The position numbers and the translations under genes were made by a program. Shown here piece by piece: positions 1 to 5,760 of a stretch of 5,760 nucleotides of DNA; within the stretch, counting starts at the first letter, position 1; each line of letters opens with the position of its first letter. The stretch is from JAAZLS01 sp964585925 (lineage in GTDB: Bacteria > Bacillota > Dethiobacteria > DTU022), in assembly GCA_964585925.1 (NCBI GenBank), contig CAZPFS010000050.1, positions 1-5,760 of the forward strand. The letters run 5' to 3'. A model generated the notes under the pieces. That model saw only the letters and a list, made by a program, of their open reading frames with translations, did no database searches and had not been told where the DNA came from.

Positions 1-3000
1 GATCGAAGGGTCCGCTTCGGCGGGGCGTCCCCTCCACCGGTTCCGGCCGGGAGGAACCCAGGTTATCGTCGTTCCAAGCCTGAACGGTGTAGAGATAGGT
101 GATCCCGTAAAGCGCGGTTTCATCGATGATGGAAAGAGGCTTGATCAGTCCGCTGGCCGGATCCACCTCCTCCGCCGTATCTTCGTCGGCGAGGAGCTCG
201 CCCACCTTGGTCCATTTTACCCGATTCAACATGCCCAGGCTAAGATCGCGGTAATCCATCAACGCCAGGGGTCCGAATTTATCCAAGATCTGCCGGCAGG
301 CGGCCAGCCCCCCCTGGTCGCCCAAGCCGGCCAGGCCGCCCAGGAGATCGCCGCGCCGGCGCTGGGACAAGGTGTTGATGCGGGTTAAAGGGGTGAGCGG
401 TTTGCCCTCGCCGATCGCTGCCGAGCCCGGTTTAAGGGCTGAGTTAAGCATATTGGTTATAAATTTATCGCTCTCGGAAGGGGTGTCGAAGAGGACCGCC
501 AGCAGATCCCCATCGATGGCCGCCAGATCCTCTTCGCCGAGCCGGGGGATCTCCGCCCGGTAGATCTCGTAGCGTTCGCAGTGTTCGACGGCAGAAAAAT
601 TGATCTTCACCCCGTCTTTGCGCGAGAGGGGGAGCAGCAGCCGGGGCGCCTGGGGAGGCTTGGTGGAGGGGACCCGGAAGCGCTCCACCGCCCCCACCTT
701 CGATTCCACCGCCCAGGGGGTGACCGCGGTCACCTTGTAGTAATAATAATGGGCGAAGGATTGCTCGACCCGCTCCGTATAGGTGGGCGCGGTGATATTA
801 TCGCCGACCAGGGTCCACTCCAGGGCCGACTCGTCGATCGGCTTCTTGAAGGAGGGCACCTCGGCCCGGTAAACGCGGTAGAATTTGACCTGGGGATCGG
901 CGGGGGCGTTCCAGGCCAGTTTCACGTAGCCGCCCTCCGGGATCTCTTCCTCCGTTGCCCCTTCCAGAAAGAAGGAGGGGATATCGAGGCCGGTGGAGAT
1001 CTGGGTCAGGTCGACCCCCGATTTTTGAAATTTCAGGTCGCCCGGCTTGAGGGAAGACTGGGGCTGCAGGCAGATCAGAAAGAGGGAGAGATCTCCCGGG
1101 GTCTGAGAGAGACCGTCTACCACCAACTGGTTCTGGGTGAGAGTATCCTTATTGACCAGTTTCCAGGGGCCCAGGGCGGCCAGCTCGGCCCGGGACATCC
1201 TTCGCATCTCCTCCAGCGGGAGCAGGGGGAACTGGGGAGCATAGACGGCGTATCCGGCCAGGCCGTCGCCGCTGTGGGCCGGCCATTTCAGGCGGGCGGT
1301 GCCGTTGGGCAGCACATCTTCGCCGCGCACCGCCAGAAACATATGAATATATTTATCCGCCGGCAGGTTATCGTACTCCAGGGAGATCAGGTGGGCCACG
1401 CTGGTCCCCGAGAGATAGCTGCCGATGCGCTGGCCCAGGGAGTCGGCGCTCTTGATCGTCGCCGTATCGGTCTCGTACTCCCTCCTGGGCACCCCCGGGG
1501 ATGTTTTCAGGCCCTCCGGAGAGACCGGTCCTTCATGGTAGATGCCCGGAGGCAAAACCCCGTAGTCGGGAAGCTCCCGGGAGAGCATGGCGATCTCCAG
1601 GGCCGCCGGTGTTTTCGGCAGAACTTCGCTGGGCACGCCGGCGGAGACCGACGGGGACCAGGCGCTCTCGTTATTCCAGGAATCCCAGGCCGAGACCCAG
1701 TATTTGTAGGTATGGCCTTTCTTGATCTTGGAATCGAAATAGACCAGGCTCGGCTCCGGATCGCCCACCCGCTGCAGGCTGGTCAGCAGGGTCTGCTTCG
1801 CCCCCTTGACCCTCTTCATCCTGAAGATCGGCTTCGGGGAGAGCTCCGGCAGCGGGCTCTGCGATCCTCCGGCGGCCGGTGGTTCTGCGGCTTGGTCGGC
1901 CTCCGGGTTCTCATAAAGGAGGTTGGCGATCACCTGCGGCGGCCCGAAACTTTTCGCCCCCACTGCCTCCGCCCGGTAAATGGTGAAGCGGACCGTATCG
2001 GCGGAATCGTTAAAGACGGGAAGCACGATCCCTTTCTTCTTTCGGTTTGCCGTAAGCGACTCTTGAACCGCCGCCGGTTCTTCTCCGGGATCCTCCGCCC
2101 CGGAAAGATTGAGCAGGGGTGTGGAGATGGAGGGAGCATTGGGAGGGGTCACCTTCTCCACTTTTACGTTCAGGATATCGGAATATTCGCTGTTGCGGCC
2201 GAAGATATCGAGGGAGCGCAGGCGGTACTGGGCCTGCAGGCCGTCCTCCACCAGGTCTTCAAAGAAGACCGGCGACTCGAAATAAATATCGCTCTCATCC
2301 AGCTGGTAGGCCACCACGATTGGCTCCTCGTTGAGCTGGGTGAACTCTTCTTCGTCCTCCAGCTTCCGCTCAATAAAATAGCCGCTGATAATTTTATCTT
2401 CCTGGGGGTTGGTGGATTGTTGCCACCTCAGGGGTACCTTGCCGTCCAGCCCGTAGCCGATCAGGCCCTGGGGTTTGCTCAGGCTGTTTTCAATGCCCTG
2501 GGTGAGGTTAAGTTGAGCCTTGATTTCACCGGGCGCCTCCACCAGGTAGCTGATCTTGGTCCCCGGGGCCAGGCCCAGCGCCGAGAGGTCGTCGCGGATC
2601 AGAAACCCGGCGGCCTCGGCAAACTCTTCGTCGACAAAGCTCAGGGTCTCCACCTGGCCTCGGGCGGTGAGCAGCTCCTGGATCAGATTGATTTTTGCCT
2701 CGCCTCCGGGCAGGGCCTGCAGGGAATCGAAGCTGAATTTCGGTTCCCCCTGGGAAACGGTGAAGTTCTTCCAGAGCGCCGTCCGGATCTGGGCGCTATG
2801 GTAAATGCTGTTCTCGGTCTTTCCCTGAATATAGATCGGCTCCAGCAGGCGATCCGTATCGGGTATTTTCTGCTCATTTCCCGGCGGGATGGTGATCTGA
2901 GCTTTCTGCATCGCCAAAAAATCCAGCTCCCCGCTGACCTGGGGTTTGGCGCTCAGGGTATCGACCCGGTAGACCAGGTCGCGGAACTCCCCGGCGCTCA

Positions 3001-3940
3001 TCTCCAGGGTTGACAGCTTCTCCGGGGTGAGGGTAGCCTGCCGGTAGAGCTCCTGAAAAATGTCGGCGGCGGGGTGGCCCAGCTTTCCGCTCAGGGCCTT
3101 CTCCGGTGAGGTCGCCTTCTCGGCGATCAGTTCCTTCCGGCCGTTTACCACCCGGTAGAGACGGTAGCCCTCCTCGGGCAGCCAGTCGCCGGCCGGGGTG
3201 ATGTGGAGCAGCGCTTCGCCCGGGGACTGCCAGACCCCCTTCAAATTGATCTCCACGGGCAGGGTGATCAACTCCAGGTAGCCGGGAGGGAGCAGCAGCT
3301 TCTCCATAGCCTTTTTAAGTTCGTTTAGATCCCGAATCTGCCGGGTTACTTCCTGTGGTGAAGCGACCTGGGTCTCCTGCAGATCCCCGGGCTGGTAGAC
3401 CAGGGCAATAGCCGGGCCCTCCGGCCCGCTATCACCGGCGGCCTGCTCGGCCTGCGGCGCCTTTCCCCCGGCCGTCTCTTCGGTTTCAGTGCTTTCTTCC
3501 TCTGCCTGATCCGCCGCGGGAGCTCTCTCCCCTTCCGATGGTTTCTCCGTTTCCGCAGGCGGAGAGAGCTCTTCCAGCCACTTCTCCAGCTGCTCGTCGA
3601 GGTGGCGCAGGTTATTCAAGGATTGGCGGGAGTCGATGATCGCCTCCAGGGAGGCGGCGGAGAGCAGCTCGGCGGCCACCGCCGGTTTTCTGAGCAGCGT
3701 CTCCACCTGGGGCCTCTCGCTATGGAGCAGCTCCTGCAGCGTCTCCGGCTCGGGAGCGTCGGGATCGCCCAGGATGTAGGCCCGGTCGGGCAGGTAGGAA
3801 AAGCGGGAAAACAGGCCGCAGGCCCAAAGTACCCCCAGCAGGATCAAGGTAAGCAGGGGGATCGCCACCAGCAAGGTTCGGCTTCTGTGGGCTCTGAATT
3901 GTACCTGCACCCGGTTAGCCAGATTATTAAATGGTCTCAT
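1..3940 (-). CDS. Membrane-anchored extracytoplasmic protein with multiple fibronectin type III-like domains (C-terminus beyond window)
   Basis: The frame is open without a stop from ATG 3940 to the left edge, giving 1313 residues and no C-terminus. Residues 1-21 are basic and 22-44 form one hydrophobic helix, so the chain is probably anchored with its bulk outside the cytoplasm. A lipobox-like LWAC ends at Cys41, but Trp at -2 is not canonical. Residues about 126-176 are an acidic Glu/Ala/Pro stalk. Beta-rich segments follow, with fibronectin type III-like units near 228-278, 497-600, 645-768, 876-961, 1000-1094 and 1108-1313. Seen directly are a recurring strand motif (LYRVV at 261-265, and YRAE at 655, 1024 and 1127) and domain ends such as YKYWVSAWD and YLYTVQAWND. 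The start is set by AAGGAG eight bases upstream. Such domains usually mediate binding or act as spacers; no catalytic motif was recognised. It is the second gene of an operon with a GerE-like regulator. The exact domain boundaries are estimates by eye. Confidence 0.85.
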   Translation of the reverse strand, partial: MRPFNNLANRVQVQFRAHRSRTLLVAIPLLTLILLGVLWACGLFSRFSYLPDRAYILGDPDAPEPETLQELLHSERPQVETLLRKPAVAAELLSAASLEAIIDSRQSLNNLRHLDEQLEKWLEELSPPAETEKPSEGERAPAADQAEEESTETEETAGGKAPQAEQAAGDSGPEGPAIALVYQPGDLQETQVASPQEVTRQIRDLNELKKAMEKLLLPPGYLELITLPVEINLKGVWQSPGEALLHITPAGDWLPEEGYRLYRVVNGRKELIAEKATSPEKALSGKLGHPAADIFQELYRQATLTPEKLSTLEMSAGEFRDLVYRVDTLSAKPQVSGELDFLAMQKAQITIPPGNEQKIPDTDRLLEPIYIQGKTENSIYHSAQIRTALWKNFTVSQGEPKFSFDSLQALPGGEAKINLIQELLTARGQVETLSFVDEEFAEAAGFLIRDDLSALGLAPGTKISYLVEAPGEIKAQLNLTQGIENSLSKPQGLIGYGLDGKVPLRWQQSTNPQEDKIISGYFIERKLEDEEEFTQLNEEPIVVAYQLDESDIYFESPVFFEDLVEDGLQAQYRLRSLDIFGRNSEYSDILNVKVEKVTPPNAPSISTPLLNLSGAEDPGEEPAAVQESLTANRKKKGIVLPVFNDSADTVRFTIYRAEAVGAKSFGPPQVIANLLYENPEADQAAEPPAAGGSQSPLPELSPKPIFRMKRVKGAKQTLLTSLQRVGDPEPSLVYFDSKIKKGHTYKYWVSAWDSWNNESAWSPSVSAGVPSEVLPKTPAALEIAMLSRELPDYGVLPPGIYHEGPVSPEGLKTSPGVPRREYETDTATIKSADSLGQRIGSYLSGTSVAHLISLEYDNLPADKYIHMFLAVRGEDVLPNGTARLKWPAHSGDGLAGYAVYAPQFPLLPLEEMRRMSRAELAALGPWKLVNKDTLTQNQLVVDGLSQTPGDLSLFLICLQPQSSLKPGDLKFQKSGVDLTQISTGLDIPSFFLEGATEEEIPEGGYVKLAWNAPADPQVKFYRVYRAEVPSFKKPIDESALEWTLVGDNITAPTYTERVEQSFAHYYYYKVTAVTPWAVESKVGAVERFRVPSTKPPQAPRLLLPLSRKDGVKINFSAVEHCERYEIYRAEIPRLGEEDLAAIDGDLLAVLFDTPSESDKFITNMLNSALKPGSAAIGEGKPLTPLTRINTLSQRRRGDLLGGLAGLGDQGGLAACRQILDKFGPLALMDYRDLSLGMLNRVKWTKVGELLADEDTAEEVDPASGLIKPLSIIDETALYGITYLYTVQAWNDDNLGSSRPEPVEGTPRRSGPFD

Positions 3941-3948
3941 CTTCTCCA

Positions 3949-3954
3949 CTCCTT
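3949..3954 (-). promoter_or_regulatory. Ribosome binding site of the fibronectin-type protein gene
   Basis: AAGGAG on the minus strand lies eight bases before ATG 3940 and begins directly after the TAA stop of the upstream regulator gene (3955-3957). This placement fixes the start of the large gene and suggests that ribosomes finishing the regulator can reinitiate here, which is translational coupling. Confidence 0.85.
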
Positions 3955-4182
3955 TTAATCTTGAGGTTGCCGGAGGTCAAAATATCTCAGAATCAGCTCG
4001 ACCCGGCTCTTGACCTGCAGCTTCTTGTATATTCTTTTGACAAAATAGTTTACTCCCGAAGGGGTAATCGATAGTTGGTGGGCGATCTCCTTGGCTTTCA
4101 GCCCCTGGAGGAGCAGATGGAAGACCTCCCCCTCCCGGGAAGTCAGGATTTTGGCGGGATCAATTTTATCACTGGGTTTCAT
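3955..4182 (-). CDS. Small stand-alone LuxR/GerE-type helix-turn-helix transcriptional regulator
   Basis: This 75-residue protein is almost entirely one LuxR-type DNA-binding domain. LTSREGEVFHLL at 13-24 is helix 1, KAKEIAHQL at 29-37 is the scaffold helix, SITPSGVNYFVKRI at 38-51 is the turn plus recognition helix, and KKLQVKSRVELI at 53-64 is the closing helix. No receiver or ligand-binding domain is present. Size and layout match Bacillus GerE (74 residues, a late sporulation regulator), but orthology is not claimed. Two usual family residues differ: the Arg of the REREV motif is Gly18, and the Thr before the recognition helix Val is Gly43. The start ATG 4182 has AGAGGGGG five bases upstream. 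The gene lies 14 bases ahead of the large fibronectin-type gene and is probably co-transcribed with it, so control of that gene and of its own promoter is the likely role (inference). Confidence 0.9.
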   Translation of the reverse strand: MKPSDKIDPAKILTSREGEVFHLLLQGLKAKEIAHQLSITPSGVNYFVKRIYKKLQVKSRVELILRYFDLRQPQD

Positions 4183-4187
4183 GACAA

Positions 4188-4195
4188 CCCCCTCT
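4188..4195 (-). promoter_or_regulatory. Ribosome binding site of the GerE-like regulator
   Basis: AGAGGGGG on the minus strand lies five bases before ATG 4182. It is purine-rich and well placed, though not the ideal AGGAGG. It supports the 75-residue start; no other usable start was seen nearby in the frame. Confidence 0.65.
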
Positions 4196-4228
4196 TTGAT
4201 CTCATCTTAAGGAGGAATCGGCCTTTTG

Positions 4229-4238
4229 GGTAGCTACC
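4229..4238. promoter_or_regulatory. Operator-like perfect palindrome GGTAGCTACC
   Basis: This 10-bp perfect inverted repeat starts two bases downstream of the proposed -10 element, so it covers the expected transcription start of the regulator operon. LuxR-family proteins bind short dyad sites, often as dimers, and a dyad at this place would suit autorepression. The position and symmetry are seen directly; that the GerE-like protein binds it is inference. Confidence 0.4.
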
Positions 4239-4239
4239 A

Positions 4240-4268
4240 ATTGTAGTAGGCCTTATACTTCATCTTAA
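4240..4268 (-). promoter_or_regulatory. Candidate sigma-A promoter of the regulator/fibronectin-type operon
   Basis: On the minus strand TTAAGA (4263-4268, four of six consensus bases) and TACAAT (4240-4245, five of six) are separated by exactly 17 bases. Transcription would begin near 4233 and leave a leader of about 50 bases before ATG 4182. A second -10-like TATAAG nearby has no good -35 partner. Confidence 0.45.
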
Positions 4269-4312
4269 ATTAAGGGGGGGTGAAATGTTTTAAAATTCCT
4301 GGCAAAAAACTA

Positions 4313-4637
4313 CAGAGCCACCACCAGGCAGACTACCAATATGCCCACCGCCCGTTGGCGATCATAGCGCTGATTGAGGAGATCTCCGGAAAGTAGTATA
4401 GAATACCTCCACTGATTTCAACATTGGCGACCGGATGCCCGCTCGGGCGCAACTGTTTTACACATAGGGCGCCGATGAAATTAATATGGTAATATAAAGG
4501 GTAACGCCGTAAAATATCCCTATCGCCATATGCGACATCAATGAAGATTGCCGGTTCTTCAAAATGCCTGCTGTTGAAATGGGTAGGGAGGCGGCGAATA
4601 ATGAAACGAAAAAATGTACGTTCTTAAATCGGCGATG
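4313..4637 (-). pseudogene. Possible decayed remnant of a multi-spanning membrane transporter
   Basis: Reading the minus strand, protein-like segments follow one another in different frames. Codons 4637-4461 give 59 residues with two hydrophobic stretches (FFVSLFAASLPI, then IFYGVTLYITILISS). An overlapping frame stays open from 4623 to 4336, 96 codons with no early start codon, and reads SGHPVANVEISGGILYY near its end. A third frame, 4417-4313, gives 35 residues with SGDLLNQRYDRQRAVGI followed by the hydrophobic tail LVVCLVVAL and a stop. This order, a membrane helix, a connector rich in Arg and a closing hydrophobic helix, resembles the C-terminal end of drug/metabolite (EamA-type) permeases. 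That likeness is from memory and weak. At least one frameshift and several stops interrupt it, and no ribosome binding site or start was found. It could also be chance open frames in spacer DNA. Confidence 0.35.
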
Positions 4638-4705
4638 CTAGCTTAAACAAAACATCGAAAAAAGTTCCGGCGGCTTAAAAATCCTCAAATTCAAAAGGGT
4701 GAACA

Positions 4706-4733
4706 TTGCTTCTCGGCGAATATTGTATATGAA
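4706..4733 (+). promoter_or_regulatory. Weak candidate promoter for the plus-strand membrane protein
   Basis: TTGCTT (4706-4711) and TATGAA (4728-4733) are 16 bases apart, each matching four of six sigma-A consensus bases. An overlapping TATATG (4726-4731) would give a short 14-base spacer. Transcription would begin near 4740, upstream of both proposed starts of the gene. No better pair was seen in this stretch. Confidence 0.25.
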
Positions 4734-4760
4734 AAGTAGAGACAACTTTAGTTATTATCC

Positions 4761-5760
4761 ATGTTTTTGCAATCCCCTTGGGTCTATGCGGATAAGCAAG
4801 GAGGCAGTAAAATAGCGATCGGTGGCAGGCCCCGCGGGTTTTTATCAATTAATTTAAATGAACGTAATCTGTCGATCGTTGTCCATTCCCTTTTTTCAGC
4901 CTGGATGTTAGCCTTTCTCTTCGAGGGTCGTATTTTTTATGAGTTTTTAGATCTTTACTCTCTTTCCCCCCGGCTGATAGTTTTTAGTGGGATCGGGGCC
5001 ATATTTATCGGATTGTTGCTCTCCGGGCTACTTATTAAAACGAAAAGAGATGCAAAACGATTTTATTTATTTGCTTTCCCGTTATTTATCCTCCTTTCTC
5101 TGCCCTATTTTTCCCCCCCGACCATCCTTTGGACGGCAGGAATTATTGTCGGTTCATTTTTGGCTGGTGGCTGTGTGGCTGCCTGGGGTTTTTATCTTAA
5201 AAGTGGAACGCCGAGAAGTGAGCGGATCAAAACCGTGGCCGATATGCTCATCCTCTCCAATGTATTGATGATTCTGCTCAATACGGCGGCGGTTTATATA
5301 TCGCCGCGGACCGGGCTGGCCTTATCTTTGCTGATGCTTGCCGGGGCTTTTTTCTTTGCGTTGAAGCTACCGGTGGATGAAGGTGAGACTCTATCTTTTC
5401 CGGCTGCAAAAGGTAACACTACCGGTATTGGCGGGCTGTTAGCCTTTCTCTGCCTCTTTATTGTGATCATTACCATCAACTCCGGTCTGATGTATGAGGT
5501 GATCAATCCCGCCTTTATGCACTTGGAATGGCTGACCAGCTGGTATTGGGCGCTCCCCTACATCGCGGCCCTGTTTGTAATGAGGAATCTGTCCTCCAAG
5601 ATCAGCCGGACCTATATACTTTATGTGGCTATCGCCATGATCGGGTTTTCGTTTATTGGTTTTATGTCCCTTGATCGGTCGGCTGCCAGTTACCTGATTA
5701 TTAATACTTTAATGCTGGCCGCCTGTGGGATCTACGATCTCTTTTGGTGGAGTATCCTGG
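4761..5760 (+). CDS. Multi-spanning MFS-like membrane protein, probably the sensor half of a LuxR-type membrane regulator (C-terminus beyond window)
   Basis: The frame opens after a TAG at 4749 and runs to the right edge, giving 333 residues from ATG 4761. Ten hydrophobic helices are visible near residues 38-56, 72-92, 101-117, 122-146, 161-180, 185-202, 223-245, 258-274, 284-303 and 310-333. The longer polar loop at 203-222 splits them as six plus four, as expected for the first ten helices of a 12-helix MFS fold. The basic loop TKRDAKR (94-100) lies between helices 2 and 3, where MFS proteins have a charged motif. AWMLAFLFEG (47-56) and GIYDLFWWSIL (323-333) recall clostridial and Eggerthella-type proteins that join this module to a C-terminal LuxR helix-turn-helix. 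That domain is not visible here, so a plain transporter remains possible. ATG 4761 has no ribosome binding site; AAGGAGG precedes an in-frame ATA at 4812, which may be the real start. The gene is divergent from the GerE-like operon. Confidence 0.75.
   Translation, partial: MFLQSPWVYADKQGGSKIAIGGRPRGFLSINLNERNLSIVVHSLFSAWMLAFLFEGRIFYEFLDLYSLSPRLIVFSGIGAIFIGLLLSGLLIKTKRDAKRFYLFAFPLFILLSLPYFSPPTILWTAGIIVGSFLAGGCVAAWGFYLKSGTPRSERIKTVADMLILSNVLMILLNTAAVYISPRTGLALSLLMLAGAFFFALKLPVDEGETLSFPAAKGNTTGIGGLLAFLCLFIVIITINSGLMYEVINPAFMHLEWLTSWYWALPYIAALFVMRNLSSKISRTYILYVAIAMIGFSFIGFMSLDRSAASYLIINTLMLAACGIYDLFWWSIL
4798..4804 (+). promoter_or_regulatory. Strong ribosome binding site preceding a non-standard ATA codon
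   Basis: AAGGAGG is the full anti-Shine-Dalgarno complement. Seven bases later is ATA (4812-4814), in frame with the membrane protein, and no ATG, GTG or TTG lies at a usable distance in any frame. It either serves a rare ATA start, marks a start codon lost by a G-to-A change or read error, or is a coincidence inside the coding region that starts at 4761. Confidence 0.5.

Larger units (their letters stand above)
4202..4268. repeat. Two direct copies of a 9-bp element, TCATCTTAA (plus strand)
   Basis: Identical TCATCTTAA copies lie at 4202-4210 and 4260-4268, 58 bases apart, and flank the likely transcription start of the GerE-like regulator. The right copy contains the proposed -35 hexamer (minus strand TTAAGA) and the left copy lies in the leader. 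They could be a pair of protein binding sites, but the element is short and AT-rich, so chance is possible. Confidence 0.3.
4183..4760. other. Divergent intergenic region between the two operons
   Basis: No intact gene lies in these 578 bases. They hold the regulator ribosome binding site, promoter, palindrome and 9-bp repeat (4188-4268), a run of seven G (4274-4280), coding-like but broken minus-strand sequence (about 4313-4637) and a weak plus-strand promoter candidate. The stretch 4638-4705 holds nothing clear beyond two of three CTTAAA copies (4623, 4642 and 4674). No tRNA, other RNA gene or terminator was recognised. Confidence 0.7.

Noticed and set aside
1501..2877. Several 60-80 codon frames on both strands (for example 1501-1725 plus, 1930-2139 minus, 2556-2804 plus, 2683-2877 minus)
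   Set aside because: All overlap the continuous minus-strand fibronectin-type gene in other frames and have Arg/Pro/Ser-rich, domain-free translations.
581..3013. An 810-codon open frame on the plus strand
   Set aside because: It lies antisense and codon-aligned to the large minus-strand gene. In that register stops arise only where the real gene uses TTA, CTA or TCA, which it almost never does here, so codon bias explains the opening. Its translation is rich in Gly, Arg, Gln and His with no recognisable domain.
3602..3958. A 118-codon plus-strand frame
   Set aside because: It is antisense to the anchor and stalk region of the large gene, has a Gly/Gln-rich translation without a recognisable domain, and would cover the ribosome binding site of that gene.
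4274..4293. G-run followed by ATG that looks like a ribosome binding site plus start
   Set aside because: The plus-strand frame ends after ATG TTT TAA, so it cannot encode a protein of any size.
4514..4639. A 42-codon plus-strand frame containing ATG 4564
   Set aside because: It is short, has no ribosome binding site and no recognisable motif, and overlaps the more protein-like minus-strand remnant.
5286..5307. Inverted repeat GCGGCG / CGCCGC with a 10-base AT-rich loop
   Set aside because: It lies inside the membrane protein coding region with no T-run following, so it is not a terminator.
4987..5506. Short frames at 4987-5268 (plus) and 5294-5506 (minus)
   Set aside because: Both lie inside the continuous plus-strand membrane protein, whose ten-helix pattern is far more convincing.

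Overview
The window holds three protein-coding genes arranged around one divergent intergenic region. Gram-positive style ribosome binding sites (AAGGAG, AAGGAGG), a stand-alone GerE-sized regulator and the style of the membrane protein on the right suggest a member of the Bacillota, probably of the anaerobic clostridial or syntrophic kind. This is an inference; no marker gene is present. The left two thirds is visibly GC-rich, while the stretch from about 3955 to the right end is clearly richer in A+T.

Left region (1-3940, minus strand): one very long reading frame, cut by the left edge after 1313 codons. It encodes a membrane-anchored extracytoplasmic protein with an N-terminal transmembrane anchor, an acidic low-complexity stalk and a series of fibronectin type III-like beta-sandwich domains. 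Its repeated strand motif is [IV]-Y-R-A-E, and the domains carry insertions of very different size at what looks like one loop. A long open frame on the opposite strand (581-3013) is an artefact of codon bias in this gene.

Middle (3955-4182, minus strand): a 75-residue regulator made of little more than a LuxR/GerE helix-turn-helix. It lies 14 bases upstream of the large gene, and the ribosome binding site of the large gene abuts its stop codon, so the two form a coupled operon. A plausible sigma-A promoter and a perfect 10-bp palindrome at the expected transcription start lie upstream, which suggests autoregulation.

Intergenic region (4183-4760): besides the promoter elements, the minus strand carries what looks like the decayed C-terminal half of a multi-spanning transporter. 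Hydrophobic segments are spread over different frames and no single frame stays intact.

Right region (4761-5760, plus strand, cut by the right edge): an N-terminal multi-spanning membrane protein with ten visible helices arranged like a 12-helix MFS fold. In clostridia and Eggerthella relatives such modules are often fused to a C-terminal LuxR helix-turn-helix; that end lies outside the window. Its start is uncertain: the only ATG in frame has no ribosome binding site, while an excellent AAGGAGG precedes an in-frame ATA.

Working picture (inference): a small GerE-like regulator controls a large surface protein, next to a divergent, possibly LuxR-type, membrane regulator. This would be a local regulatory unit for an envelope protein of unknown function.
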